Below, piece by piece: positions 26,800 to 35,353 of a stretch of 64,000 nt of DNA. Numbering within the stretch: the stretch's first letter is position 1; each line of letters starts with the position of its first letter. This DNA comes from Streptomyces aureoverticillatus (GTDB taxonomy: Bacteria; Actinomycetota; Actinomycetes; Streptomycetales; Streptomycetaceae): positions 123,385 to 187,384 of the forward strand of contig NZ_BMSY01000014.1 of the NCBI RefSeq assembly GCF_014649395.1, read 5' to 3'. Position numbers and translations under genes: made by a program. The notes below the pieces were generated by a model. The model made no database searches. It was given only the letters and a program-made list of their open reading frames with translations, and was not told the DNA's origin.

Positions 26800-29253
26800 C
26801 TACGCCGGCCCGGCCACCGCCACCACCGGCTTCGCCAGCGACACCCCGGAGCCGTCCCGGCGCGGATCGGGCTCGGGCAGCTCGGCCGGCATGCCGTTGC
26901 GCTGGGCCGCGCGCGGGGGCGTCGGACCCGCCCAGGCGAAGCTCAGGCAGTCCTCGCCCTTCAGGAGCCGCTGGCAGCGCACACCGCCCGTGGCGCGCCC
27001 CTTGCGCGGATACTGGTCGAACGGCGTGACCTTGGCGGTCGTCTGCACCGAGTCGTCGAGCGTGCCGCGCGAGCCCGCGACCGTGAACACCACGGCGTCC
27101 ACCGCCGGGTCGACCGCCGTGAAGGAGATGACCTTCGCGCCCTCGGTGAGCTTGATGCCCGTCATGCCGCCCGCCGGGCGCCCCTGCGGGCGGACCTGCC
27201 CCGCGGGATAGCGCAGCAACTGCGCGTCGTCCGTGATGAAGACCAGGTCCTCCTCGCCCGTGCGCAGCTCGGCCGCGCCGACGATGCGGTCGCCGTCCTT
27301 GAGGGTGATGACTTCCAGCTCGTCCTTGTTCGTGGGGTAGTCGGGAACCACACGCTTGACGACGCCCTGCTCGGTGCCGAGCGCCAGGCCCGGCGAGGAC
27401 TCGTCGAGCGTCATCAGGCAGATCAGCTTCTCGTCCGCCTCCAGGGAGAGCAGTTCGGAGACCGGGGCGCCTCCGGAGAGGTTGGGCGCCGACGCCGTGT
27501 CCGGAAGCTGCGGCAGGTCCACCACGGAGAGCCGGAGCAGCCGGCCCTCGGACGTCACGGCGCCCACCTCGCCGCGCGCCGTCGCGGGCACCGCGGAGAC
27601 GATCACGTCGTGCTTGACGCGCTTGCCGTCGCTGTCGCCGAACGGCTCACCGTTGGCCGTGCGCGCCAGCAGGCCCGTCGACGACAGGAGCACCCGGCAC
27701 GGGTCGTCCGCCACCTGCAGCGGCACCGCGGCGGCGGGCGCGCCGCCCGACTCCAGGAGCACCGTGCGCCGGTCCGTGCCGAACTTCTTGGCCACCGCGG
27801 CCAGTTCGGAGGAGACCAGCTTGCGCAGCTCCGCGTCCGACTCCAGGATCCGGGTCAGCTCGTCGATCTCCGCGTTCAGCTTGTCGCGCTCGGACTCCAG
27901 CTCGATGCGGTCGTACTTGGTGAGGCGGCGCAGCGGCGTGTCCAGGATGTACTGCGTCTGGATCTCGCTCAGCGAGAAGCGCTCGATCAGGCGCTCCTTG
28001 GCCTGCGCGGAGTTCTCGCTGGAGCGGATGAGGCGGATGACCTCGTCGATGTCCAGAAGGGCGACGAGCAGGCCCTCCACCAGGTGCAGCCGGTCGCGCT
28101 TCTTGCCGCGGCGGAACTCGCTGCGGCGCCGCACCACGTTGAAGCGGTGGTCCAGATAGACCTCGAGGAGTTCCTTCAGGCCGAGCGTCAGTGGCTGGCC
28201 GTCGACCAGCGCGACGTTGTTGATGCCGAAGGACTCCTCCATCGGCGTCAGTTTGTAGAGCTGCTCCAGGACGGCCTCCGGGACGAAGCCGTTCTTGATC
28301 TCGATGACCAGACGCAGGCCGTGCGCGCGGTCCGTGAGGTCCTTGACGTCGGCGATCCCCTGGAGCTTCTTCGCCCCGACCAGGTCCTTGATCTTGGAGA
28401 TGACCTTCTCGGGGCCGACGGTGAAGGGCAGCTCCGTGACGACCAGGCCCTTGCGGCGCGCGGTCACCGACTCCACGGAGACCGTCGCGCGGATCTTGAA
28501 GGTGCCGCGCCCCGATTCGTACGCGTCCTTGATGCCGGACAGGCCCACGATCCGGCCGCCCGTGGGCAGGTCCGGGCCCGGGATGAACCGCATCAGCGTC
28601 TCGAGGTCGGCACCCGGGTGCTTGATCAGGTGCCGGGCGGCGGCGATGACCTCGCCCAGGTTGTGCGGGGCCATGTTCGTCGCCATGCCGACCGCGATGC
28701 CGGAGGCGCCGTTCACCAGGAGGTTCGGATACGCCGCCGGGAGGGCGACGGGCTCTTTCTCCTGGCCGTCGTAGTTCGGCTCGAAGTCGACCGTGTTCTC
28801 GTCGATCGACTCCGTCATCAGGGACGTCGCGTCCGCCATGCGGCACTCGGTGTAGCGCATGGCGGCGGGCGGGTCGTCGTTGCCCAGGGAGCCGAAGTTG
28901 CCGTGGCCGTCGACCAGGGGGAGGCGCATCGAGAAGGGCTGCGCCATGCGCACCAGGGCGTCATAGATCGACGCGTCGCCGTGGGGATGCAGCTTTCCCA
29001 TCACCTCGCCGACGACGCGGGCACATTTGACGTAACCGCGCTCGGGGCGCAGGCCCATCTCGTTCATCTGATAGACGATGCGGCGGTGCACCGGCTTGAG
29101 GCCGTCCCTGGCGTCGGGCAGGGCGCGGGAGTAGATGACCGAATAGGCGTACTCGAGGAAGGAGCCCTGCATCTCGTCGACGACGTCGATGTCGAGGATC
29201 TTCTCCTCGAACGCGTCGTCGGGCGGCGGGGTCTTCGTGCTGCGGCGGGCCAT
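26800..29253 (-). CDS. parC: DNA topoisomerase IV subunit A (ParC)
   Basis: 817 residues from ATG 29253 (GAAGGAG nine bases upstream; the extension to 29379 is not conserved in type). N-terminal breakage-reunion domain: DARDGLKPVHRRIVY, then catalytic Tyr134 in AMRYTECRM. Its quinolone-resistance region (CARVVGEVMGKLHPHGDASIYDALVRMAQ) has Asp rather than Ser at the usual position 83 area. C-terminal domain forms a beta-pinwheel, with a GyrA-box-like element less complete than in GyrA, consistent with decatenation. It pairs with ParE at 11505-13628. The TATA-free divergent region to the M16 operon is 325 bp. Confidence 0.92.
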   Translation of the reverse strand: MARRSTKTPPPDDAFEEKILDIDVVDEMQGSFLEYAYSVIYSRALPDARDGLKPVHRRIVYQMNEMGLRPERGYVKCARVVGEVMGKLHPHGDASIYDALVRMAQPFSMRLPLVDGHGNFGSLGNDDPPAAMRYTECRMADATSLMTESIDENTVDFEPNYDGQEKEPVALPAAYPNLLVNGASGIAVGMATNMAPHNLGEVIAAARHLIKHPGADLETLMRFIPGPDLPTGGRIVGLSGIKDAYESGRGTFKIRATVSVESVTARRKGLVVTELPFTVGPEKVISKIKDLVGAKKLQGIADVKDLTDRAHGLRLVIEIKNGFVPEAVLEQLYKLTPMEESFGINNVALVDGQPLTLGLKELLEVYLDHRFNVVRRRSEFRRGKKRDRLHLVEGLLVALLDIDEVIRLIRSSENSAQAKERLIERFSLSEIQTQYILDTPLRRLTKYDRIELESERDKLNAEIDELTRILESDAELRKLVSSELAAVAKKFGTDRRTVLLESGGAPAAAVPLQVADDPCRVLLSSTGLLARTANGEPFGDSDGKRVKHDVIVSAVPATARGEVGAVTSEGRLLRLSVVDLPQLPDTASAPNLSGGAPVSELLSLEADEKLICLMTLDESSPGLALGTEQGVVKRVVPDYPTNKDELEVITLKDGDRIVGAAELRTGEEDLVFITDDAQLLRYPAGQVRPQGRPAGGMTGIKLTEGAKVISFTAVDPAVDAVVFTVAGSRGTLDDSVQTTAKVTPFDQYPRKGRATGGVRCQRLLKGEDCLSFAWAGPTPPRAAQRNGMPAELPEPDPRRDGSGVSLAKPVVAVAGPA

Positions 29254-29578
29254 CGCTGCTGCGGCTCCTTCACCAACAAGTGCGGGATCTGACGCGGACC
29301 ATTGTGGACTGTCCCACTGACAACCCCGACCACGACCCGGTGGTGGGCGGGCCTCAACCGGGTGTCCACCGCGCGTCAACAGGGCGGCACGCCGACACCA
29401 CCATGATCACGGGCCGTCGCGCCGGGCGGCCGGAGCCCGGACCCCCGGCCGATCACGCCCACGGCGAAATCCGACTACGCGGAGGGCGGACCGGGAACTT
29501 CGCCAGGTGTCCGCGGCCTTGCTTACAGTGGCAGGACTCGCAGCACTTATCGAGGATTGAGCGATCGAAGGGACGTAC
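29254..29578. other. 325-bp divergent region between parC and the M16 protease operon
   Basis: No gene is supported. A weak + strand promoter candidate is TTACAG (29523-29528), 16 bases, then ACTTAT (29545-29550). The ribosome-binding site of the protease gene is GAAGGGA just upstream of 29579. No strong hairpin was found. Confidence 0.4.
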
Positions 29579-30940
29579 ATGCCCATGGGTCACACGGCCA
29601 CAGCCGAGGCCGGCTCCGGCGGCCTGACAGCGACCGAGCACCGGCTGGCCAATGGCCTGCGCGTGGTGCTCTCCGAGGACCACCTGACCCCGGTCGCCGC
29701 GGTCTGCCTCTGGTACGACGTCGGCTCCCGCCACGAGGTCAAGGGCCGTACGGGCCTGGCTCACCTCTTCGAGCACCTGATGTTCCAGGGGTCGAAGCAG
29801 GTGCACGGGAACGGCCACTTCGAGCTGGTGCAGGGCGCCGGCGGGTCGCTGAACGGCACCACCAGCTTCGAGCGCACCAACTACTTCGAGACGATGCCCA
29901 CCCACCAGCTCGAGCTCGCGCTCTGGTTGGAGGCCGACCGCATGGGCTCGCTCCTGTCGGCGCTCGACGAGGAGTCGATGGAGAACCAGCGCGACGTCGT
30001 CAAGAACGAACGCCGCCAGCGCTACGACAACGTCCCGTACGGCACGGCGTTCGAGAAGCTGACCGCCCTCTCCTACCCCGAGGGCCACCCGTACCACCAC
30101 ACGCCCATCGGCTCCATGGCCGACCTGGACGCGGCCACCCTCGAGGACGCGCGGGCCTTCTTCCGTACGTACTACGCGCCGAACAACGCCGTCCTGTCGG
30201 TCGTCGGCGACATCGACCCGGAGCAGACGCTCGCCTGGATCGAGAAGTACTTCGGCTCCATCCCCTCGCACGACGGCAAGCAGCCCCCGCGCGACGGCTC
30301 GCTGCCCGAGCGCATCGGCGAGGAGCTGCGCGAGGTCGTCGAGGAGGAGGTCCCCGCGCGCGCCCTGATGGCCGCCTACCGCCTCCCGGAGGACGGCACG
30401 CGCGCGTGCGACGCGGCCGACCTGGCGCTCACGGTCCTCGGCAGCGGCGAGTCCTCGCGCCTCTACAACCGCCTCGTACGCCGCGACCGCACCGCCGTGA
30501 CGGCCGGGTTCGGCCTGCTGCGGCTCGCGGGCGCGCCCTCCCTCGGCTGGCTCGACGTGAAGACGTCCGGCGACGTGGAGGTCCCCGTCATCGAGGCCGC
30601 GGTGGACGAGGAGCTCGCCCGGTTCGCCGAGGAGGGCCCCACCCCGGAGGAAATGGAGCGCGCCCAGGCCCAGTTGGAGCGCGAGTGGCTCGACCGTCTC
30701 GGCACGGTCGCGGGCCGCGCCGACGAACTGTGCCGGTACGCGGTCCTGTTCGGCGACGCCCAGCTCGCCCTGACCGCCGTCCAGCGCGTCCTCGACATCA
30801 CCGCCGAGGAGGTCCAGGAGGTCGCCAAGGCCCGCCTGCGCCCGGACAACCGCGCGGTGCTCGTGTACGAACCCATCAGCTCCGAAGACGCCGCCGGCGC
30901 TGCCGAGGACGACCAGGACCACGAGGAGGCGGCGAAGTGA
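29579..30940 (+). CDS. M16 family zinc protease, catalytic subunit
   Basis: 453 residues. Inverted zinc motif HxxEH at H62-L-F-E65-H66, with the third ligand region ENQRDVVKNERRQRYDN. Two M16 half-domains with linker; no signal peptide, so it is probably cytoplasmic. Its stop overlaps the next GTG (GTGA), giving a coupled pair of a catalytic and a non-catalytic subunit, as in mitochondrial processing peptidase and bacterial two-chain M16B proteases. Substrates are short peptides or unfolded chains held in the clam-shell chamber. In other species M16B proteases process lantibiotics or cofactor peptides, but no such peptide gene lies nearby. Confidence 0.92.
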   Translation: MPMGHTATAEAGSGGLTATEHRLANGLRVVLSEDHLTPVAAVCLWYDVGSRHEVKGRTGLAHLFEHLMFQGSKQVHGNGHFELVQGAGGSLNGTTSFERTNYFETMPTHQLELALWLEADRMGSLLSALDEESMENQRDVVKNERRQRYDNVPYGTAFEKLTALSYPEGHPYHHTPIGSMADLDAATLEDARAFFRTYYAPNNAVLSVVGDIDPEQTLAWIEKYFGSIPSHDGKQPPRDGSLPERIGEELREVVEEEVPARALMAAYRLPEDGTRACDAADLALTVLGSGESSRLYNRLVRRDRTAVTAGFGLLRLAGAPSLGWLDVKTSGDVEVPVIEAAVDEELARFAEEGPTPEEMERAQAQLEREWLDRLGTVAGRADELCRYAVLFGDAQLALTAVQRVLDITAEEVQEVAKARLRPDNRAVLVYEPISSEDAAGAAEDDQDHEEAAK

Positions 30941-32322
30941 CCGAGGCCGCAACGATGCAGTTCCACCCGCAGCCCCAGGCGGGCGCCGCCAGGCCCTGGG
31001 CCTTCCCGGCCCCCGAGCGCGGAGTGCTCGACAACGGCCTGACGGTGCTGCGCTGCGACCGCCCGGGCCAGCAGCTCGTCGCCGTGGAGATCCACCTCGA
31101 CGCGCCCCTGGACGCCGAGCCGCAGGGCCTGGACGGCGTCGCCACGATCATGGCGAGGGCCTTCTCCGAAGGCACCGACAAGCACTCCGCGGAGGAGTTC
31201 GCCGCCGAGCTCGACCGCTGCGGCGCCACGCTCGACGCGCACGCGGACCACCCGGGCGTCCGGGTCTCCCTGGAGGTGCCGGTCTCCCGCCTGCCCAAGG
31301 CGCTCGGCCTGCTCGCCGACGCCCTGCGCGCGCCCGCCTTCGCGGACAGCGAGATCGAGCGCCTCGTACGCAACCGCCTGGACGAGATCCCGCACGAGAC
31401 CGCCAACCCGGCGCGCCGCGCCGCCAAGGAGCTCTCCAGGCAGCTCTTCCCGGCGTCCTCGCGCATGTCCCGGCCGCGCCAGGGCACCGAGGAGACGGTC
31501 GCGGCCATCGACTCCGCGGCCGTGCGCGCCTTCTACGAGAAGCACGTCCGCCCCGCCGCGGCCACCGTCGTCGTGGTCGGCGACTTCACCGGCACCGACC
31601 TGGACGCCGTCCTCGCGGACACCCTCGGCACCTGGACCGGCGGCGCGGCCGAGCCCCGCCCGATGCCTCCGGTGACCGCCGACGACAGCGGCCGCGTGGT
31701 CATCGTGGACCGCCCCGGCGCCGTACAGACGCAGCTCCTCATCGGCCGCGTCGGCCCGGACCGGCACGACCGCGTGTGGGCCGCGCAGGTCCTCGGCACG
31801 TACTGCCTGGGCGGCACCCTCACCTCCCGCCTGGACCGGGTCCTGCGCGAGGAGAAGGGATACACCTACGGAGTGCGTGCCTTCAGCCAGGTCCTGCGCT
31901 CCGCCCCCGACGGCACGGGCGCCGCGATGCTCGCCATCAGCGGCTCCGTGGACACCCCGAACACGGGCCCGGCCCTGGAGGACCTGTGGAAGGTCCTGCG
32001 CACGCTCGCCGCGGAGGGCCTCACGGACCCCGAGCGCGACGTCGCCGTGCAGAACCTCGTCGGGGTCGCCCCGCTGAAGTACGAGACGGCGGCCGCCGTC
32101 GCCGCCACCCTCGCCGACCAGGTCGAGCAGAACCTGCCGGACGACTTCCAGGCGCGCCTGTACCGCCAGTTGGCGGAGACGGGCACGGTGGAGGCCACCG
32201 CGGCCGTCGTGAACGCCTTCCCGGACGACCGGCTCGTGACGATCCTCGTGGGCGACGCCGCGCAGATCGAGGAGCCCGTCAAGGCGCTCGGCATCGGTGA
32301 AGTGACGGTGGTCACCGGCTGA
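30937..32322 (+). CDS. M16 family protease, non-catalytic partner subunit
   Basis: 461 residues from GTG 30937. Same fold as the preceding protein but the HxxEH site is absent (GLDGVATIMARAFSEGT at the equivalent position). It keeps the Arg/Tyr substrate-binding pair region (EEKGYTYGVRAF), which in the two-chain enzymes is supplied by the non-catalytic partner. It therefore completes the active site of the heterodimer. It is translated from the overlap with its partner and is followed by a strong terminator at 32424-32462. Confidence 0.92.
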   Translation: MTEAATMQFHPQPQAGAARPWAFPAPERGVLDNGLTVLRCDRPGQQLVAVEIHLDAPLDAEPQGLDGVATIMARAFSEGTDKHSAEEFAAELDRCGATLDAHADHPGVRVSLEVPVSRLPKALGLLADALRAPAFADSEIERLVRNRLDEIPHETANPARRAAKELSRQLFPASSRMSRPRQGTEETVAAIDSAAVRAFYEKHVRPAAATVVVVGDFTGTDLDAVLADTLGTWTGGAAEPRPMPPVTADDSGRVVIVDRPGAVQTQLLIGRVGPDRHDRVWAAQVLGTYCLGGTLTSRLDRVLREEKGYTYGVRAFSQVLRSAPDGTGAAMLAISGSVDTPNTGPALEDLWKVLRTLAAEGLTDPERDVAVQNLVGVAPLKYETAAAVAATLADQVEQNLPDDFQARLYRQLAETGTVEATAAVVNAFPDDRLVTILVGDAAQIEEPVKALGIGEVTVVTG

Positions 32323-32423
32323 TCGCCGGGTGGCCCACGAGGGCGGCCCGACGGCCCGTCAACGGCGGTTCAGCGACCCGACGGAGCAAAGTCGGGCATA
32401 GCGACACCAACGCCCCGCGAAAA

Positions 32424-32462
32424 CAGGGACCCCAGTGGCTCAAGAAGCCGCTGGGGTCCCTG
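32424..32462 (+). terminator. Terminator of the M16 operon
   Basis: A 17-bp stem with one G-U pair (32424-32440 with 32446-32462; core CAGGGACCCCAG / CTGGGGTCCCTG) and a CAAGA loop. Confidence 0.88.
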
Positions 32463-32539
32463 CATGCCGCCATATGTCCGAATTGGCATGGAGGTTGCGA
32501 GTCTGCCGTGTGGCGTGCGCTACAAAAGGCCTGATTCGT

Positions 32540-32569
32540 TTGTCGATTGAAAGATGAGACGTTTAGCGT
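32540..32569 (+). promoter_or_regulatory. Candidate promoter of the riboswitch/M23 transcript
   Basis: TTGTCG (32540-32545), an 18-base spacer, and TAGCGT (32564-32569) resemble a housekeeping promoter, placing the start near 32576, just before the riboswitch. Confidence 0.5.
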
Positions 32570-32619
32570 CGGTCCGGCTGTCCGTCAGGCACCACGCCGC
32601 GTCCGCGGCACCGGACAGT

Positions 32620-32770
32620 CATCGCCGAGTCCCCGTACGGCGCGAGCCAGGGGAGCCGGGGACCCACACGTCCCTGGGGTGAATCGGGCGCCTTGCCGTG
32701 CGGCGAGGAGCCCGTAGGAGACCTTCCTGCTCCGAACCCGTCAGCTAACCCGGTAGGCGAGAAGGAAGGA
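32620..32770 (+). promoter_or_regulatory. ydaO-yuaA (c-di-AMP) riboswitch
   Basis: The interval carries the conserved blocks of the RF00379 class in order: GGGGAGCCGGGGACCCA (around 32650-32667), GGGGTGAATCG (32677-32687), GTAGGAGACCTTCCTGCTCC (32714-32733), and GAACCCGTCAGCTAACCCGG then TAGGCG near the 3' end (about 32734-32759). A 5' hairpin precedes it (CTGTCCG at 32578-32584 pairing with CGGACAG at 32612-32618). The class binds cyclic di-AMP and usually turns expression off. In Streptomyces such riboswitches are known upstream of cell-wall hydrolase genes such as rpfA. The M23 gene starts 17 bases downstream of it. Confidence 0.92.
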
Positions 32771-32786
32771 AAGGATCAGCCGCTTC

Positions 32787-33626
32787 ATGGCGTTCACCCG
32801 CCCCACCGGCAAGCATCGCCGTCCGAGCCGTCTGACGCGTACGACCGCCAGTGCCGCGGGCGTCGCCGCGCTCACCACCACCGGCGTCATCTCGGGCCTG
32901 GCCGCCCCGGCGCTCGCCGCCGAAGGCTCCTCCGCCGACTACGCGCACACCGGCCTCACCCAGTCCATCTCCATCGGCGACTCCCTGGCCGACGAGATCG
33001 ACGCCCAGGCCGCCGCCCAGAAGCAGGCCGCCGACGAGGCCGCCGCCAAGGCGAAGGCTGAGGCCGAGGCGAAGGCCAAGGCCGCGGAAGCCAAGCGCAA
33101 GGCCGCCGAGGCCAAGCGGAAGGCCGAGGCGAAGGCGAAGGCCGAGGCGCGGGCCAAGGCCGAGAAGGAGCGCGAGGCCAAGGAGCGCGCCGCCCGCGAG
33201 GCCGAGCGCAAGCGCCTGGGCTCGTACGTCGCGCCGATCGACGGCAGCTACGTCTCCACGGGCTACAAGACCGGCGGCGCCATGTGGTCCTCCGGCAGCC
33301 ACACCGGCGTCGACTTCCACGCCGCGTCCGGCACCCAGGTCCAGGCGGTCGCCGCGGGCACCGTCGTCGAGGCCGGCTGGGGCGGTGCCTACGGCAACAA
33401 CGTCGTGATCCGCCACAACGACGGCACGTACACGCAGTACGGCCACATGTCGTCCCTGAGCGTCACGGTCGGCCAGACGGTCACCCCGGGCCAGCAGATC
33501 GGCCTCTCCGGCTCGACCGGCAACTCCAGCGGCCCGCACCTGCACTTCGAGGCCCGCACCGGCCCCGACTACGGCTCCGACATCGACCCCGTGGCGTACC
33601 TGCGCTCGCACGGCGTCAACGTCTGA
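32787..33626 (+). CDS. Secreted M23 peptidoglycan endopeptidase with coiled-coil region
   Basis: 279 residues. Residues 1-45 are a long basic signal peptide (VAALTTTGVISGLAAPALAA). Residues ~67-145 are an Ala/Lys/Glu coiled coil (AEAKRKAAEAKRKAEAK) like the regulatory stalks of EnvC/NlpD-type hydrolases. The C-terminal LytM domain has the zinc residues: H172 and D176 (SHTGVDFH), and the HxH motif in SGPHLHFEA. It cleaves peptide cross-bridges in peptidoglycan outside the membrane. It is under the c-di-AMP riboswitch directly upstream, so its synthesis should fall when c-di-AMP (and with it potassium status) is high. A 21-bp terminator follows. Confidence 0.93.
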   Translation: MAFTRPTGKHRRPSRLTRTTASAAGVAALTTTGVISGLAAPALAAEGSSADYAHTGLTQSISIGDSLADEIDAQAAAQKQAADEAAAKAKAEAEAKAKAAEAKRKAAEAKRKAEAKAKAEARAKAEKEREAKERAAREAERKRLGSYVAPIDGSYVSTGYKTGGAMWSSGSHTGVDFHAASGTQVQAVAAGTVVEAGWGGAYGNNVVIRHNDGTYTQYGHMSSLSVTVGQTVTPGQQIGLSGSTGNSSGPHLHFEARTGPDYGSDIDPVAYLRSHGVNV

Positions 33627-33685
33627 AGCGACTGAAGCGACCGAAGCGACGGAGTCCCGAGGTCAGGACTCCCCGCCCCCGCGCT

Positions 33686-33731
33686 GCACGCGGAAAGCCC
33701 CGGCTCACCCGAGCCGGGGCTTTCCGCGTGC
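33686..33731 (+). terminator. Terminator of the M23 gene
   Basis: A perfect 21-bp stem (33686-33706 with 33711-33731) around an ACCC loop; the strongest hairpin in the window. Confidence 0.92.
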
Positions 33732-33815
33732 GCACGCCTTGTATGCATGCCTTTTGGCCAAAAGATATCCATGGATTCTGCCCTCCCGTCGGAAAATGCG
33801 GCCCCTTGCAATAGA

Positions 33816-33946
33816 GTCCATGTCGACAGGGTCCGTAGGGATCCATAAGGTCCGTACCGGGATCCCCAGGGTCCATGCGGTGTCCATGGAGTCGTTGCAG
33901 GAGCGCCATTCGACGCGTCGCCCGATGCGTCGACCGACGCGTTTCG
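33816..33946. repeat. Clustered RTCCRTR sites and a 12-bp triple repeat upstream of the GntR gene
   Basis: Six copies of RTCCRTR start at 33816, 33831, 33841, 33850, 33871 and 33882. They are followed by three tandem 12-bp units (CGACGCGTCGCC, CGATGCGTCGAC, CGACGCGTTTCG) at 33911-33922, 33923-33934 and 33935-33946. The array ends 24 bp before the ATG at 33971, so it occupies the promoter region. No open frame is supported in this 344-bp gap (33627-33970). Confidence 0.7.
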
Positions 33947-33970
33947 CGGGCATTAAAGCGGAGGTCCGTC

Positions 33971-34657
33971 ATGCGCATTCCCGCGCACTCGGTATGCACA
34001 GCCATCCGGGACGACATCGTCTCCGGTGTCTACGAACGCGGCACGCGCCTCACCGAAGAACTGCTCGCCCGCCGCTACGGCGTCTCCCGTGTCCCCGTGC
34101 GCGAGGCCCTGCGCACCCTGGAGGCCGAGGGCTTCGTCGTCACCCGCAGGCACGCCGGCGCGTGCGTCGCCGAGCCCACCGAGCAGGACGCCGCCGACCT
34201 CCTGGAGATCCGCGCGCTCCTGGAGCCGCTGGTCGCCGCGCGCGCCGCGCAGCGCCGCACCGACGCGCACCTGAAGGTCCTGCGCGGCCTCGTCCGGCTC
34301 GGCCAGGAGCGCTCCCGGCGCGGCGGCACCGAAGACCTGCGCTCGCTCGACGGCTGGTTCCACGAGACGCTCACCCAGGCCTCCGCCAGCCCCGGCCTCA
34401 TCACCCTGCTCACCCAGCTGCGGCACAAGATCGCCTGGATGCACGTCACCGAGCCGCAGGCCGCGCCCGTGGAGGCCTGGTCCGAGCGGGCCGCGGTCGT
34501 CGACGCCGTCGCCCGCGGCGACGCGGAGCGGGCCCGCGCGCTCACCATGCTGCACGCCGAACGGGCGGCCGCCGCGCACCGGCCGCGCGCCGGCTCGCGC
34601 GGCGGCCGCGTGAGGGATTCGCAACATGCCGTAAACACGGTGAGCGTACGGAATTAA
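33971..34657 (+). CDS. GntR/FadR-family transcriptional regulator
   Basis: 228 residues from ATG 33971 with GGAGG eight bases upstream. Winged helix at ~10-75 (IVSGVYERGTRLTEELLARRYGVSRVPVREALRTLEAEGFV), then an FCD-type helical domain (~80-200; EIRALLEPLVAARAA, DGWFHETLTQASASPGLITLL, then ERARALTMLHAERAAAAH). The Asp/His ligands normally binding metal or carboxylate in FCD domains are only partly present. It is transcribed towards ptsH, with a terminator between them. The repeats in front of it are candidate self-binding sites. Targets unknown; the neighbouring M23 and PTS genes are possible but unproven. Confidence 0.88.
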   Translation: MRIPAHSVCTAIRDDIVSGVYERGTRLTEELLARRYGVSRVPVREALRTLEAEGFVVTRRHAGACVAEPTEQDAADLLEIRALLEPLVAARAAQRRTDAHLKVLRGLVRLGQERSRRGGTEDLRSLDGWFHETLTQASASPGLITLLTQLRHKIAWMHVTEPQAAPVEAWSERAAVVDAVARGDAERARALTMLHAERAAAAHRPRAGSRGGRVRDSQHAVNTVSVRN

Positions 34658-34745
34658 CGGCGGCGCCGTATACAAAGAGAGGTGCGTTCGCGGGCAATAG
34701 TTTTTGCTGCCCACATTTCGACTTCGAATTTACTCCGGATACGCA

Positions 34746-34777
34746 AAGGGCCCGCCCTTGATTTCGGGCGGGCCCTT
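34746..34777. terminator. Terminator between convergent GntR and ptsH genes
   Basis: AAGGGCCCGCCC (34746-34757) with its perfect complement at 34766-34777 and an 8-base loop; symmetrical, so it may act on both strands. Confidence 0.85.
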
Positions 34778-34825
34778 CACGTTTATGCCGGACGGTGTTC
34801 TCCGTGCGCGGAGCACCGGCACCGA

Positions 34826-35107
34826 TCAAACGGTCTCGGGAAGCTCCTCGAGCCCCTCGGCGACCAGCTTCGCCAGACGGTCGAGGGCGGCGTCCGCACC
34901 CTCGGCGTCCGAAGCGAGCACGATCTCCTCGCCGCCCTGCGCACCCAGACCGAGCACCGCGAGCATGGAGGCGGCGTTGACCGGGTTGCCGCCGGCCTTG
35001 GCGATCGTCACGGGGACGCCCGCGGCCGTGGCCGCACGGACGAAGATGGAGGCGGGCCGGGCGTGGAGGCCCTCGGCCCAGCCGACGTTGACGCGGCGCT
35101 CAGCCAT
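34826..35107 (-). CDS. ptsH: HPr phosphocarrier protein of the PTS
   Basis: 93 residues from ATG 35107 (GAAGGG eight bases upstream; the track to 35134 is an extension). His15 in EGLHARPAS is the site phosphorylated by Enzyme I. Ser47 (AASMLAVLGLGA) is at the position of the regulatory HPr-kinase site of Firmicutes, though actinobacteria mostly lack that kinase. HPr passes phosphate to sugar-specific EII proteins; no EI or EII gene lies in this window, as usual for Streptomyces where ptsH stands alone. The 246-bp upstream gap contains three 34-bp tandem repeats, shared with the divergent acetyltransferase gene. Confidence 0.95.
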   Translation of the reverse strand: MAERRVNVGWAEGLHARPASIFVRAATAAGVPVTIAKAGGNPVNAASMLAVLGLGAQGGEEIVLASDAEGADAALDRLAKLVAEGLEELPETV

Positions 35108-35155
35108 GTGTTGCTGCCCTTCCAGGTGTCTCACACTTGTCTAGACCACTATCTC

Positions 35156-35257
35156 ATGCCGATCCGGGTGCTCCTGCCGGACGATTCTCATGCCGATCCA
35201 GGTGTTCCTGCCGGACGATTCTCACGCCGACCCGGGTGTTCCTGCCGGACGATCGCC
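35156..35257. repeat. Three tandem 34-bp repeats between ptsH and the acetyltransferase gene
   Basis: Units at 35156-35189, 35190-35223 and 35224-35257, exactly 34 bp each with a few substitutions; each contains CTGCCGGACGAT. They occupy the divergent promoter gap, 49 bp from the ptsH start and 97 bp from the other. They lie in tandem without spacers. Confidence 0.93.
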
Positions 35258-35353
35258 CGTCCGTCCGCGTACGGACGTTCCGCACCCGGCCGCCGCGCGG
35301 CCCCTCCTACATTGCCCCGGCCCGAGCGGCGCCGCGACCCGTACCCTGGCCCC

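Noticed and set aside
29254..29379. ParC starting 42 residues further upstream
   Set aside because: The extension is Gly/Arg/Pro-rich; ATG 29253 with GAAGGAG begins the conserved domain.
33739..34761. + strand 340-residue frame over the GntR gene
   Set aside because: Out of frame with the GntR protein; Arg/His-rich shadow translation.
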